From an uncultured bacterium (GTDB lineage Bacteria > Cyanobacteriota > Vampirovibrionia > Gastranaerophilales > Gastranaerophilaceae): DNA of 9,085 nt. The position numbers and the translations under genes are program-made. The notes below the pieces were generated by a model. It made no database searches and was not told the origin of the DNA. It saw nothing but the letters and a program-made list of their open reading frames with translations. Location: contig CAJMAX010000040.1 in the NCBI GenBank assembly GCA_905211505.1, forward strand, positions 1-9,085. Reading direction: 5' to 3'. Every line of letters starts with the position of its first letter. Within the stretch, counting starts at the first letter, position 1. Below, piece by piece: positions 1 to 6,663 of the stretch.

Positions 1-127
1 AGCCGGAAGTATTATCTTTTGGATAAAAGTATAAAATTATTTTTTTTCCTTTGAATTCAGCGAGAGAATATTCATTTTCAACACCGTGAGTATCAATTCC
101 TAGAAGTTTTATATTTAAATATTCCAT
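1..127 (-). CDS. Peroxiredoxin of the Bcp/AhpC-TSA family, N-terminal 42 codons only
   Basis: This is the start of a leftward gene cut off by the window edge. Reading the reverse complement from the ATG at 127-125 gives 42 residues that begin MEYLNIKLLGIDTHGVENEY and continue through SLAEFKGKK to YFYPKDNTSG. The G-x-x-x-x-L-x-x-F-K-G-K-K-x-x-x-Y-F-Y-P-K-D-x-T pattern is the hallmark of thioredoxin-fold peroxiredoxins of the Bcp (PrxQ) type, which reduce hydroperoxides in the cytoplasm using a peroxidatic cysteine. That cysteine should be the next residue: position 1 supplies the first base of its codon, a T on the coding strand, which fits TGC or TGT. The coding strand has AAAGG (142-146 region) about 13 bases before the ATG. 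The upstream gene stops at 137, nine bases away, so the two are probably cotranscribed. Family call is fairly safe; subgroup is uncertain because most of the protein is missing. Confidence 0.82.
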   Translation of the reverse strand, partial: MEYLNIKLLGIDTHGVENEYSLAEFKGKKIILYFYPKDNTSG

Positions 128-136
128 AGATTTCGA

Positions 137-379
137 TTAACCTTTCTTTAAATTATTTTTTCTTTTAAATTTGTACCATTCTATTATTCCAGTGTGAAGT
201 AGTGCCATTGCTCCTGAAATATATGCCAGAGTTTTATGTAGTTTGATTTTTTTCTTTTTCCCCGCAGCAGCCAGACCGCTGGCAATGCCAAATCCTAAGG
301 ATGCATATCCGGTAATGGATACGGTGTTTATTTTGCGCTGTTGTTTTGTATTTGTATTATTAATTGATTGAATCTGCAT
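137..379 (-). CDS. Small two-helix membrane protein, unknown function (80 aa)
   Basis: I do not recognise this family. The protein opens with a polar Asn/Gln/Thr-rich stretch (residues 1-18), followed by a Gly/Ala-rich hydrophobic segment (about 20-40), a basic turn KKKKIKLHK (41-49), a second hydrophobic segment (about 50-66), and a basic tail ending NLKKG. By the positive-inside rule, the lysine-rich turn and C-terminus would face the cytoplasm, although the glycine-rich first segment is only weakly hydrophobic. There is no signal peptidase site and no cysteine. The start at 377-379 has no clear Shine-Dalgarno sequence. The gene lies 42 bp after the 114 aa gene and 9 bp before the peroxiredoxin, so it looks like part of the same leftward transcript. 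Its Asn/Thr-rich N-terminus resembles those of its two upstream neighbours. It is likely a real gene because of its spacing and coherent hydrophobicity. Confidence 0.62.
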   Translation of the reverse strand: MQIQSINNTNTKQQRKINTVSITGYASLGFGIASGLAAAGKKKKIKLHKTLAYISGAMALLHTGIIEWYKFKRKNNLKKG

Positions 380-421
380 AAATTTAGTCTTTGTATAAGT
401 ATATCCAAAAAATTATAAGTT

Positions 422-766
422 TTAAATATCAATATCTAAAAGCTTAGAAGCTTTTTTAATAACCTCATCATTTATTTTCTCCAAAATTGACGAATTTATA
501 TCTAAATTGCTGCCAATATTAATGCGTATTTGTTTTTTGGGGTTCATATCGTTAGAAAATTCTGCGACTGCTTCTGATTCCATGTAGTCGTGGAAAGATT
601 TTGGTTTATAGAAAACTCCGTGCTTATATCGATTATATACTGGTTCTGATTTAATATCTGTCAGAGTTAAACTTTTTGGTCCTGGAATTTGTGTGTTTAC
701 TGTAACACCTAGCTTTTTACATAGTTCTGTACTTAATTTTCCGTTAAAAGTTACATTGTTATTCAT
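422..766 (-). CDS. Hypothetical 114 aa protein with N-terminal VTFNG motif
   Basis: No known family is recognised. The product is soluble, has no membrane segment, and starts MNNNVTFNGKL, an Asn-rich lead followed by T-F-N-G at residues 6-9. The middle (about 25-75) is rich in Pro, Tyr, Lys and His (for example KHGVFYKPKSFHDYMES at 49-65). The C-terminal third (about 78-114) alternates into a likely beta strand (QIRINIG) and a final amphipathic helix rich in Lys, Ile and Leu. The start at 764-766 is supported by AAAGGG (775-780 on the coding strand's complement), eight bases upstream. It begins 21 bp after the kinase-like gene ends, so the two are very probably translated from one mRNA and may act together, but nothing in the sequence shows how. 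It has a single Cys (residue 16). Confidence 0.68.
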   Translation of the reverse strand: MNNNVTFNGKLSTELCKKLGVTVNTQIPGPKSLTLTDIKSEPVYNRYKHGVFYKPKSFHDYMESEAVAEFSNDMNPKKQIRINIGSNLDINSSILEKINDEVIKKASKLLDIDI

Positions 767-787
767 TTCGTTTTCCCTTTTTTATTT

Positions 788-1687
788 TTATAGTGATTCA
801 ATATATTTTTTTGTATGAATCAATCGTTTTTTACCTTTATAATTTGTCCGTAATGATTGTATAGTATCATAATATGTTTCAAAAGAAATTTTTAATCCAG
901 CATGTTCCATAAGAGTGTTCATAAATCCATAGAGGTAGTCATAAGTTTCGTCCATTGGAATTTTATATTTTTCACAAGCTAGTGCGCATTTTTTGAAAAT
1001 TTCTTTTTTTAAATTTATATCACCATCTTTTTTGATAAATATACGCATTATATTAAATATATCATTTGGTTGTCTACATGGTGTCCAGTTAATATCATCG
1101 ACTATTTTTATAGATTTTCCTACTTTTATAAAATTGTTCGGGTTATTGGTATCAAATGAATAATATAGATTTGGACGATGTATATTATTCAAAGTTTTGA
1201 AATCTTGCGCCAGTTTATCAAATGCCAGTTGTGGTAGTGAAATAAATTCTTTGAGAGAATGGTTATATGCGTCAATTCCATCTACCAACGGGTTAGCCAT
1301 TTGGAGAAAATCTTTTCGATTTTTTGTTACATTACGGATAATTTCAACATTTCCTATTTTTGCAAGAACTTTTCCGCAGTATACTTTTAAATCTTGAAAT
1401 TTGTTTTCAGAAGAGGCCTTGAAGTCTCCAATTTTAGCACCTGTATTATGATAAACTTTAAAAACGTAGTAATCATCAATTCTGTATACCGAGCCGTAGC
1501 TGCCTTCTCCAATTTTATTATTGCTGTTTTTTTTCTTTGTTAATATTTTTGTAAACTCTTCAGATAGTCCATCAGAGGTGTTAGTATTTTTGAGTGCTTT
1601 TTCTAATCGCTTGCCAAAAGAACTTTTGTAGTAAGCTTGAAAACTCGGGGTATAATGTTTTGTATTCGGGGTAATATTAGTATTCAT
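788..1687 (-). CDS. Divergent protein-kinase-fold protein (299 aa), target unknown
   Basis: The sequence carries a recognisable but reduced protein-kinase core. The glycine-rich ATP loop is IGEGSYGSVY (residues 59-68), and the lysine that usually contacts ATP phosphates is K77 in YVFKVY. There is no HRD motif. Instead a stretch at about 176-198 reads SFD (D179), then NN (184-185), then IKIVDD (D197/D198). This matches the spacing of catalytic Asp, metal-binding Asn and metal-binding Asp in small kinases and phosphotransferases. The C-lobe is short, mostly helical, with a basic tail. The N-terminus (1-55) is Asn/Thr/Lys-rich with a PSFQA motif at 14-18. The first gene upstream (EndoQ-UvrD) ends 44 bp away and the 114 aa gene starts 21 bp after. 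No clear Shine-Dalgarno precedes the ATG. The protein could phosphorylate a protein or small molecule, or be a pseudokinase. The fold call is good; activity and target are not shown. Confidence 0.72.
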   Translation of the reverse strand: MNTNITPNTKHYTPSFQAYYKSSFGKRLEKALKNTNTSDGLSEEFTKILTKKKNSNNKIGEGSYGSVYRIDDYYVFKVYHNTGAKIGDFKASSENKFQDLKVYCGKVLAKIGNVEIIRNVTKNRKDFLQMANPLVDGIDAYNHSLKEFISLPQLAFDKLAQDFKTLNNIHRPNLYYSFDTNNPNNFIKVGKSIKIVDDINWTPCRQPNDIFNIMRIFIKKDGDINLKKEIFKKCALACEKYKIPMDETYDYLYGFMNTLMEHAGLKISFETYYDTIQSLRTNYKGKKRLIHTKKYIESL

Positions 1688-1731
1688 TGTTTATCTTAAA
1701 ACCGGTGAAATTTTATTTTTGCTTTATTTAT

Positions 1732-4662
1732 TTAAAATAGGCTTAATTGTTGTGTGTTATTTTCTTCCTTTTGTTTCTGCTCAAATTTAGAGAGTTCTAA
1801 AAGATTTCGTTCAATTTTTTCTAAGAATGGTGAAATTTTAAGATTTTTGTATGTACCAAGCCATTTTCTTTTTATTGCACGTGTTAAAAATAATCTTTCT
1901 TCGGCTCTTGTCATTCCAACGTAAAGAAGTCTTCTTTCTTCTTCAGTTTCATTTTCTTCTTTTGCTTTGTATAGAGGCAGAATTCCGTCTTCCAATCCTG
2001 CGATAAATACGCATTTGAATTCCAGCCCTTTAGAAGAGTGAAGAGTCATAAGCGTGATTCTGTCTGCTCTTTTGTCTAAAGTGTCCGCTTCGGTCGACAT
2101 TGAAATTTCATGGATAAAATCTGTTTTTGTTTCAAAATTTCTTGCTGTATCAAGCAGAAAATTTATTGTATTATTATCTATTTTATCTGCAAATTCTTTT
2201 GATAAATCTTCAAGCTGTTCAATAATATTTTTGCCATCTGTAAGCCTGCTTAATAAATCATGTACAGGTTTTTTGCTGCATAATGGTTCGTTTGAAACTG
2301 TAACATAAGGCATTCCTGTTCTGTCCAGAGCTTCTATTATTGGCGGTAATTGAGAGGATGTTCTGTATAGAATTGCGAAATCAGAAAAACTTAGTTCTGA
2401 CTTTTGACCAGCTGTTCTTGAAGAATCTATAGAAAATAAATTGTGTCCGCCGATAAGATTTTCTATTGTGCTTGCGATAAATTCAGCTTCTGATTTGTCG
2501 GTTGGAGCTGTGTGGATTGTTATTCTTTCATGTGGTTTTTCATACATTGAAACAATATTAAATGATTCTATCATTTGATTTGAAGCGTCAACAATATTTC
2601 CAGTTGAACGGTAGTTATTTTTCAGGCTTATTGGCTGTGCGTTTTTATAATCCTGAGTGAAGTTTTGGAAAAATTTTGAATCTCCGCCTCTGAATCCGTA
2701 AATTGCCTGATTCGGATCGCCGATAACACAAATATTACCGTTTTCGGGCACAAGCAGTCGGATTAATTTGTACTGATTTTCGTCAATATCCTGATATTCA
2801 TCAACTGATGTGTATTTGAATCTTTCGCGGTATAGCTGTTGAATCTCCGGATTCTCTTCCAAAAGTTTTACGGTAAGAGTAATTAACTGGTCAAAATCAA
2901 GAGTGTTTTCAAGGATTGATTTATCTGTGCAGAGTTCTTTTTCCTGTTCGCTCATTACTTGAAAATCTTTGTTTAATCCTGCTGCTTCATATTGTTCTTT
3001 CAGGATTGAAAAACATAGAGAGTGGAATGTATGGATATTTATATTTTTAGCTTTTTCTTTTAAAATTGTTTGCAGTCTTATTTTCATTTCCTGAGCAGCT
3101 TTTCTTGTGAATGTAATTGCAAGACAATTCTGCGGAAAGTGAATGTTTTCTGAAATTATTTTTGCTAAACGTCGGGTTAGTACGGTTGTTTTACCTGACC
3201 CGGGGCCTGCAGTAATCAAAAGTTGATTATTTGAATTATCTACTGCAGCTTGTTGAAATTTATCCAAATCTTTTGTTTTTTGAGTGTTATTTTGAATCTC
3301 TTGCTTTAAAGTTTGGGTAGTTGGTATAATTTTTGGCTCAAAAGATTTATGTTCAACTTTATTTTCAAGTGGTTCAGGAATTTCAATATCAAGCTTTAGA
3401 TTTATAAAGTTTTTTTTTACAAGTTCTTCTTTTTCAAATAATCGGATAATTCCGTATTCTCCGTCATAACCGGCCTGTTTTATAACTTTTCCGTCTCGCA
3501 GGCGGGAAATACCCTCTCCTAATAGTGGAAAATCTTTTGAAATATCATCAATTGGAACTTGTCTTAATATGGATAATTCTGAACCGAATTTGTTTATAAG
3601 TCTTTCGTACTCATTTGTAACTGATTTGCTTGAAGGACCAACGCCGAGAATTTCTGAAATTATTTCTGGCAGCGGAACAAGAGAATATACCTGACCTGCA
3701 GTGTCAGGTTTGAATGTGCTGTCAACTGTTCTATCTGCAAGTTCGCAAACTCTGTTGAGAACTCCTATTGTCATAGGTTTCCCGCAGGCAGGGCAAAGAC
3801 CGTTCAGTTTGTTGGATTCTTCCGGAGTTAAGCAAACGTTGCATTTTCTGTGACCATCTTCGTGGTATTTTCCTTCCTCCGGAAAGAATTCTACAGTTCC
3901 AACGTAACCGTTTCCTGTTTTTAGTGCATTCATTATGCTGAAATAATCCGGATTTGTGTCAAATACGGTGGCTTCTCTTGCAAGTTTTGAAGGTGAGTGT
4001 GCATCGGAATTTGATACAAGTCTGTATTTATCAAGTTTAGAAACCCTCCAATTCATCTCAGGGTCAGATGATAAGCCTGTTTCTACAGCAAAAATATGTT
4101 CTGATAAATCTTCGTAACATTCTTCTATTGAGTCAAATCCTGATTTTGAACCTAATACAGAAAACCACGGAGTCCAAATATGAGCTGGTATAATAAATGA
4201 ATTTTCGCCTGATTCTAAAGTTGTTTCAAGCAGGTTTCTTGAATCCAGACCGAGTATCGGGCGTCCGTCAGAATTTATATTCCCGATGGCGCCGAGTTTT
4301 TGTCTAAAGTTTTGAGCAGCTTCCATATTAGGTACAAAAACAACGTGGTGAACTTTTCTTGTCTTATCTCCTTTTTTATAGATTGTTGAAATTTCAACTG
4401 ATAAAATAAATTTTACAGGTTCAGTGTCTGAATTTTTGTAGATTTGTTTTTCTATTTCAGGTTTAAGTCGAAATACTCCATCACCTGCGGGAATAAGTTT
4501 TTCTTTAATTTCTTCAAACCATGCAGGGTGTGTAAAATCACCTGTTGAGATTACATCCAAACCTTTTTTCTTTGCCCATATTGCAAGATTTTCAAGGTCA
4601 CAGTTTTTGCTTGTTGCTCTTGAATATTTTGAATGTATGTGTAAATCTGCGTAGAAAAACAT
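1732..4662 (-). CDS. EndoQ-type PHP endonuclease fused to a UvrD-family (SF1A) DNA helicase
   Basis: This 976 aa fusion has two enzymes. Residues 1-420 match the PHP-domain endonuclease Q family (TIGR00375-like), which nicks DNA 5' of deaminated bases. The metal ligands visible are H8 and H10 (DLHIHS), D42 and H45, E90, H105/H106, H161 (PAHIW) and D220/H222 (SNSDAHS). A four-Cys zinc site follows (C274, C277, C290, C293). A polar linker (about 425-465) leads to the helicase: Q-motif region near 470, Walker A AGPGSGKTT (485-493), DEYQD box (621-625), GDPNQAIYGFRG (648-659), NNYRST (682-687), TLHSSKGLEF (873-882) and LLYVGMTRAEER (912-923). The helicase half is about 510 aa against about 720 for UvrD, with a reduced 2B region. 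The last five residues, QLSLF, fit the beta-clamp-binding consensus. The start has AGGA eight bases upstream (4671-4674). A repair role in removing deaminated bases by nicking and unwinding is inferred; archaeal EndoQ is nuclease alone. Confidence 0.93.
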   Translation of the reverse strand: MFFYADLHIHSKYSRATSKNCDLENLAIWAKKKGLDVISTGDFTHPAWFEEIKEKLIPAGDGVFRLKPEIEKQIYKNSDTEPVKFILSVEISTIYKKGDKTRKVHHVVFVPNMEAAQNFRQKLGAIGNINSDGRPILGLDSRNLLETTLESGENSFIIPAHIWTPWFSVLGSKSGFDSIEECYEDLSEHIFAVETGLSSDPEMNWRVSKLDKYRLVSNSDAHSPSKLAREATVFDTNPDYFSIMNALKTGNGYVGTVEFFPEEGKYHEDGHRKCNVCLTPEESNKLNGLCPACGKPMTIGVLNRVCELADRTVDSTFKPDTAGQVYSLVPLPEIISEILGVGPSSKSVTNEYERLINKFGSELSILRQVPIDDISKDFPLLGEGISRLRDGKVIKQAGYDGEYGIIRLFEKEELVKKNFINLKLDIEIPEPLENKVEHKSFEPKIIPTTQTLKQEIQNNTQKTKDLDKFQQAAVDNSNNQLLITAGPGSGKTTVLTRRLAKIISENIHFPQNCLAITFTRKAAQEMKIRLQTILKEKAKNINIHTFHSLCFSILKEQYEAAGLNKDFQVMSEQEKELCTDKSILENTLDFDQLITLTVKLLEENPEIQQLYRERFKYTSVDEYQDIDENQYKLIRLLVPENGNICVIGDPNQAIYGFRGGDSKFFQNFTQDYKNAQPISLKNNYRSTGNIVDASNQMIESFNIVSMYEKPHERITIHTAPTDKSEAEFIASTIENLIGGHNLFSIDSSRTAGQKSELSFSDFAILYRTSSQLPPIIEALDRTGMPYVTVSNEPLCSKKPVHDLLSRLTDGKNIIEQLEDLSKEFADKIDNNTINFLLDTARNFETKTDFIHEISMSTEADTLDKRADRITLMTLHSSKGLEFKCVFIAGLEDGILPLYKAKEENETEEERRLLYVGMTRAEERLFLTRAIKRKWLGTYKNLKISPFLEKIERNLLELSKFEQKQKEENNTQQLSLF

Positions 4663-4690
4663 TTTTTAATTCCTATAATTTATTGCTTAA

Positions 4691-4719
4691 ATATTAGCCG
4701 AAATATTAATTTTTGACAA
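4691..4719 (-). promoter_or_regulatory. Sigma-70-type promoter for the leftward EndoQ-UvrD gene
   Basis: On the minus strand, TTGTCA (4719-4714) is followed by exactly 17 bases and then TAATAT (4696-4691). Both hexamers are one or two bases from consensus. Transcription would start near 4684, giving a short leader of about 22 bases that includes the AGGA ribosome site. No other comparable promoter was seen before the downstream leftward genes, so this could drive the whole block. Confidence 0.6.
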
Positions 4720-4749
4720 TGAATAATCCTAATTTATCTGGTCAGGTAA

Positions 4750-4778
4750 CTGATAAAAACTTTTTTAATCTGTATTAA
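4750..4778 (+). promoter_or_regulatory. Possible promoter for the ferritin-like gene
   Basis: CTGATA (4750-4755) and TATTAA (4773-4778) are separated by 17 bases, each four of six to consensus. Transcription would start near 4785 and leave a leader of about 29 bases carrying the strong ribosome site. A better -35 box, TTGACA at 4713-4718, has no good -10 box at proper spacing. A short dyad, TTATC (4734-4738) and GATAA (4752-4756), overlaps the proposed -35 box and could be an operator. Weak evidence. Confidence 0.35.
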
Positions 4779-4797
4779 AATTGAGCGAACCTAAAAG

Positions 4798-4804
4798 AAA
4801 GGAG
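4798..4804 (+). promoter_or_regulatory. Ribosome binding site AAAGGAG that fixes the ferritin-like start
   Basis: AAAGGAG lies nine bases before the ATG at 4814. An in-frame TTG at 4781 would add 11 residues, but it lies upstream of this site, has no Shine-Dalgarno of its own, and would place AAAGGAG inside the coding region. The ATG is therefore preferred. Confidence 0.85.
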
Positions 4805-4813
4805 TTTTATAAA

Positions 4814-6109
4814 ATGAGTTTTAATCCGTTAAAAGAAAAAGGAGTGACTATTGAAAAACAGCTTAGAAGCTGGCATGATATAGCACACAGACATTTTAAT
4901 AAATATGAGGTAGATTGTTATACCAGAACAAGACAAATCCTTATGAATGGTATAGAAGTTGAAGCATGGAATTTTAAACATAATTTTTCACGTATTACCG
5001 GCGATGAAGAAACAAAGAAATTTTTAGCTTTGACCAAGCGTATTGAGGACATGCAGCAAACAACAGTTAATTGGATGGCACCGGCTGATCAATCTGTACT
5101 TGAGACTACATTGGGTTATGAACAGGTTGCAGTAGACTTAACTGCGTGGATGGCTCAAAATGAACCTGATGATTATGTAAAAGAAACATTTGATTTTGGA
5201 TTGCTCGAAGATTTTGATCATTTGTATAGATACAGCCAGTGGGCTTATATGGAACATGGTATCAGCCCTAATGAAATTGTTCAGGCTCAAACTGATGTTA
5301 TGCTTAGCCGTCCGACTCAATTCCACCATAACGATAATACAATTCGTTTAAGAAAACCTTATGATAAGGCAACTGCAGATCCGCAGACAAAAGTTAATAT
5401 ATTAACTCTTGTTTCTGGCGAACAGCAAACTCACAACTACTATGCCGAGCATGGCATGGAATATGGTAATGAATGTCTTAGAGAAACTTATGCTGAAATT
5501 AAAGATGTTGAAGAAGAACATGTTACAATGTATGAATCTTTAATTGACCCTACAGAATCGATGTATGAAAAATTATTGCTTCATGAATTTACTGAAGTTT
5601 GTACATACTATAACTGTATGGAAGACGAAGTTGATGAGATGTTAAAACCTGTTTGGGAACAGTTTGTGGACTACGAACTTGGACATCTTGCTGCTGCTGC
5701 GGAACTGTTTAAAAAACATGAAAAACGTGATCCGGAGGAAGTTATTGGTTCAAAAATAGTTTATCCTTGCCGTTTCAAATCGCAGAAAGAATATGTTACT
5801 AATATTCTGGAAAATGAAGTTGATAAACGTCTTGGCGAAAACAAAGATTATATGTTTATTGAAGATTTACCGGAAGACTGGGCTAGTTATAAGGTTCAAA
5901 AGACCGTGAGCAAGGATGGTTCTCCTACAGAAATGACTGTACGCGTTATTTCAACTCAAAAGGATAGAGATATTGTTTTGGCATCTTCATCTCTTCAAAA
6001 AGATTTATCAAAACTTAGTGAACGAGGTATGCAAACAAAAGCTCAAGCACCTGATACTGTTACGCCGGAAGAATATAAGAAAATGAGTACTAAAGATTTT
6101 GAGATGTAA
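4814..6109 (+). CDS. Ferritin-like protein with two tandem four-helix di-metal bundles (431 aa)
   Basis: No experimentally characterised homologue is recognised, but the ligand pattern is clear. Numbering from the ATG at 4814, four helix pairs each show Glu, 29 residues, Glu/Asp, two residues, His/Gln: E48/E78/Q81, E103/D133/H136, E203/E233/H236 and E258/E288/H291. Within each half, the first Glu residues are 55 apart (48 to 103, 203 to 258), and the halves are offset by 155. This is two full ferritin/rubrerythrin-type bundles in one chain. The second has the canonical E, ExxH, E, ExxH set; the first has Gln for one His and Asp for one Glu. Residues 1-40 hold an extra His-rich stretch (H21, H25, H27). 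The C-terminal 120 residues (about 310-431) lack ligands and are charged. There is no signal peptide, so it should act in the cytoplasm. A role in oxygen or peroxide handling, iron oxidation or oxidative chemistry is possible; no substrate can be assigned. The gene appears monocistronic. Confidence 0.87.
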   Translation: MSFNPLKEKGVTIEKQLRSWHDIAHRHFNKYEVDCYTRTRQILMNGIEVEAWNFKHNFSRITGDEETKKFLALTKRIEDMQQTTVNWMAPADQSVLETTLGYEQVAVDLTAWMAQNEPDDYVKETFDFGLLEDFDHLYRYSQWAYMEHGISPNEIVQAQTDVMLSRPTQFHHNDNTIRLRKPYDKATADPQTKVNILTLVSGEQQTHNYYAEHGMEYGNECLRETYAEIKDVEEEHVTMYESLIDPTESMYEKLLLHEFTEVCTYYNCMEDEVDEMLKPVWEQFVDYELGHLAAAAELFKKHEKRDPEEVIGSKIVYPCRFKSQKEYVTNILENEVDKRLGENKDYMFIEDLPEDWASYKVQKTVSKDGSPTEMTVRVISTQKDRDIVLASSSLQKDLSKLSERGMQTKAQAPDTVTPEEYKKMSTKDFEM

Positions 6110-6145
6110 ATTATTGCACTATTTTTAGTTACTTATAAATATACA

Positions 6146-6179
6146 AACCGGGCGGTAACCATATGGTTACCGCCCGGTT
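6146..6179. terminator. Perfect 34 bp palindrome between convergent genes, probable bidirectional terminator
   Basis: Two 17-base arms, AACCGGGCGGTAACCAT and its exact complement, meet at 6162/6163 with no mismatch. The GC-rich outer part stands out in AT-rich DNA. It lies 36 bp after the ferritin-like stop and 49 bp from the stop of the convergent membrane-protein gene, where a shared terminator is expected. The downstream run is poor on both sides (CTTTG rightward, TGTATA leftward), so termination by the usual U-tract mechanism may be inefficient. Confidence 0.7.
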
Positions 6180-6228
6180 CTTTGAAATGGCAGAATGGAA
6201 AAGAAAGTGAAAGAATTGTCTGTAGGAA

Positions 6229-6570
6229 TTAATCTTTTGATATATTTGATAGACCTACCGAGAAAATAGAAAGTAGCACAGAACCTAATAAAGCGCTTAA
6301 AAATCCATCTACTTCAATTCCTGGTACAAGGTATGCTGCAAACATAAAAAGCAGAGCGTTAATTACGAGTGTAAATATACCAAGAGTAAATATATTTATA
6401 GGTAGAGTTAATAGAATAATGATAGGTTTGATAAACGCATTAATAAGCGAAATAACAACAGTTACTATCATTGCGGAAATAAAATTTTCTACTGAAATTC
6501 CCGGGATTAACCATCCGACAAACATAATAATAAGTGCAAATGCTATCCATCGCAGAAAAAATGTTAACAT
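6229..6570 (-). CDS. Phage holin family 4_2 / YvlD-like membrane protein (113 aa)
   Basis: This is a small, very hydrophobic protein of the PF04020 type, with four predicted membrane helices (about 3-22, 28-50, 56-80, 86-107). The family signatures are visible: GWLIPGISVENF (19-30), NAFIKPIIILLTLPINIFTLG (44-64) and YLVPGIEVDGF (80-90). The two halves repeat each other: PGI-x-V-x-x-F occurs at 23-30 and again at 83-90, exactly 60 residues apart. Despite the family name, most members are chromosomal, not phage lysis genes; some are linked to cell-envelope stress, but the role is not established. No phage genes are nearby. The ATG at 6568-6570 has AAGGAG (6579-6584 on the complement), eight bases upstream. 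The gene is convergent with the ferritin-like gene and divergent from the DXS-like gene, so it is probably transcribed alone. Confidence 0.9.
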   Translation of the reverse strand: MLTFFLRWIAFALIIMFVGWLIPGISVENFISAMIVTVVISLINAFIKPIIILLTLPINIFTLGIFTLVINALLFMFAAYLVPGIEVDGFLSALLGSVLLSIFSVGLSNISKD

Positions 6571-6663
6571 AATAGTTTCTCCTTATTTTTAATTATTTTA
6601 CAAATTTAACTGGCTATTTACATTGCCTGAAAGTTTAATTTATACAAATATTTTAAATTTTCT

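Noticed and set aside
1197..1397. Rightward open frame of 66 codons inside the kinase-like gene
   Set aside because: It lies fully within the antisense of a gene with clear motifs, has no ribosome site and shows no recognisable protein.
2054..2308. Rightward open frame of 84 codons opposite the helicase part of the fusion
   Set aside because: It is antisense to a strongly supported coding region, with serine/leucine-rich low-information sequence.
4781..4813. TTG start giving an 11-residue N-terminal extension of the ferritin-like protein
   Set aside because: The strong AAAGGAG lies between this TTG and the ATG at 4814, at proper distance for the ATG only.
5138..5329. Leftward open frame of 63 codons inside the ferritin-like gene
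   Set aside because: The opposite strand encodes the conserved ligand helices of bundle one; no ribosome site supports this frame.
6229..6570. Prophage or lysis cassette, suggested by the holin family name
   Set aside because: No endolysin, structural or integrase gene is nearby, and this family is mostly chromosomal and non-phage.
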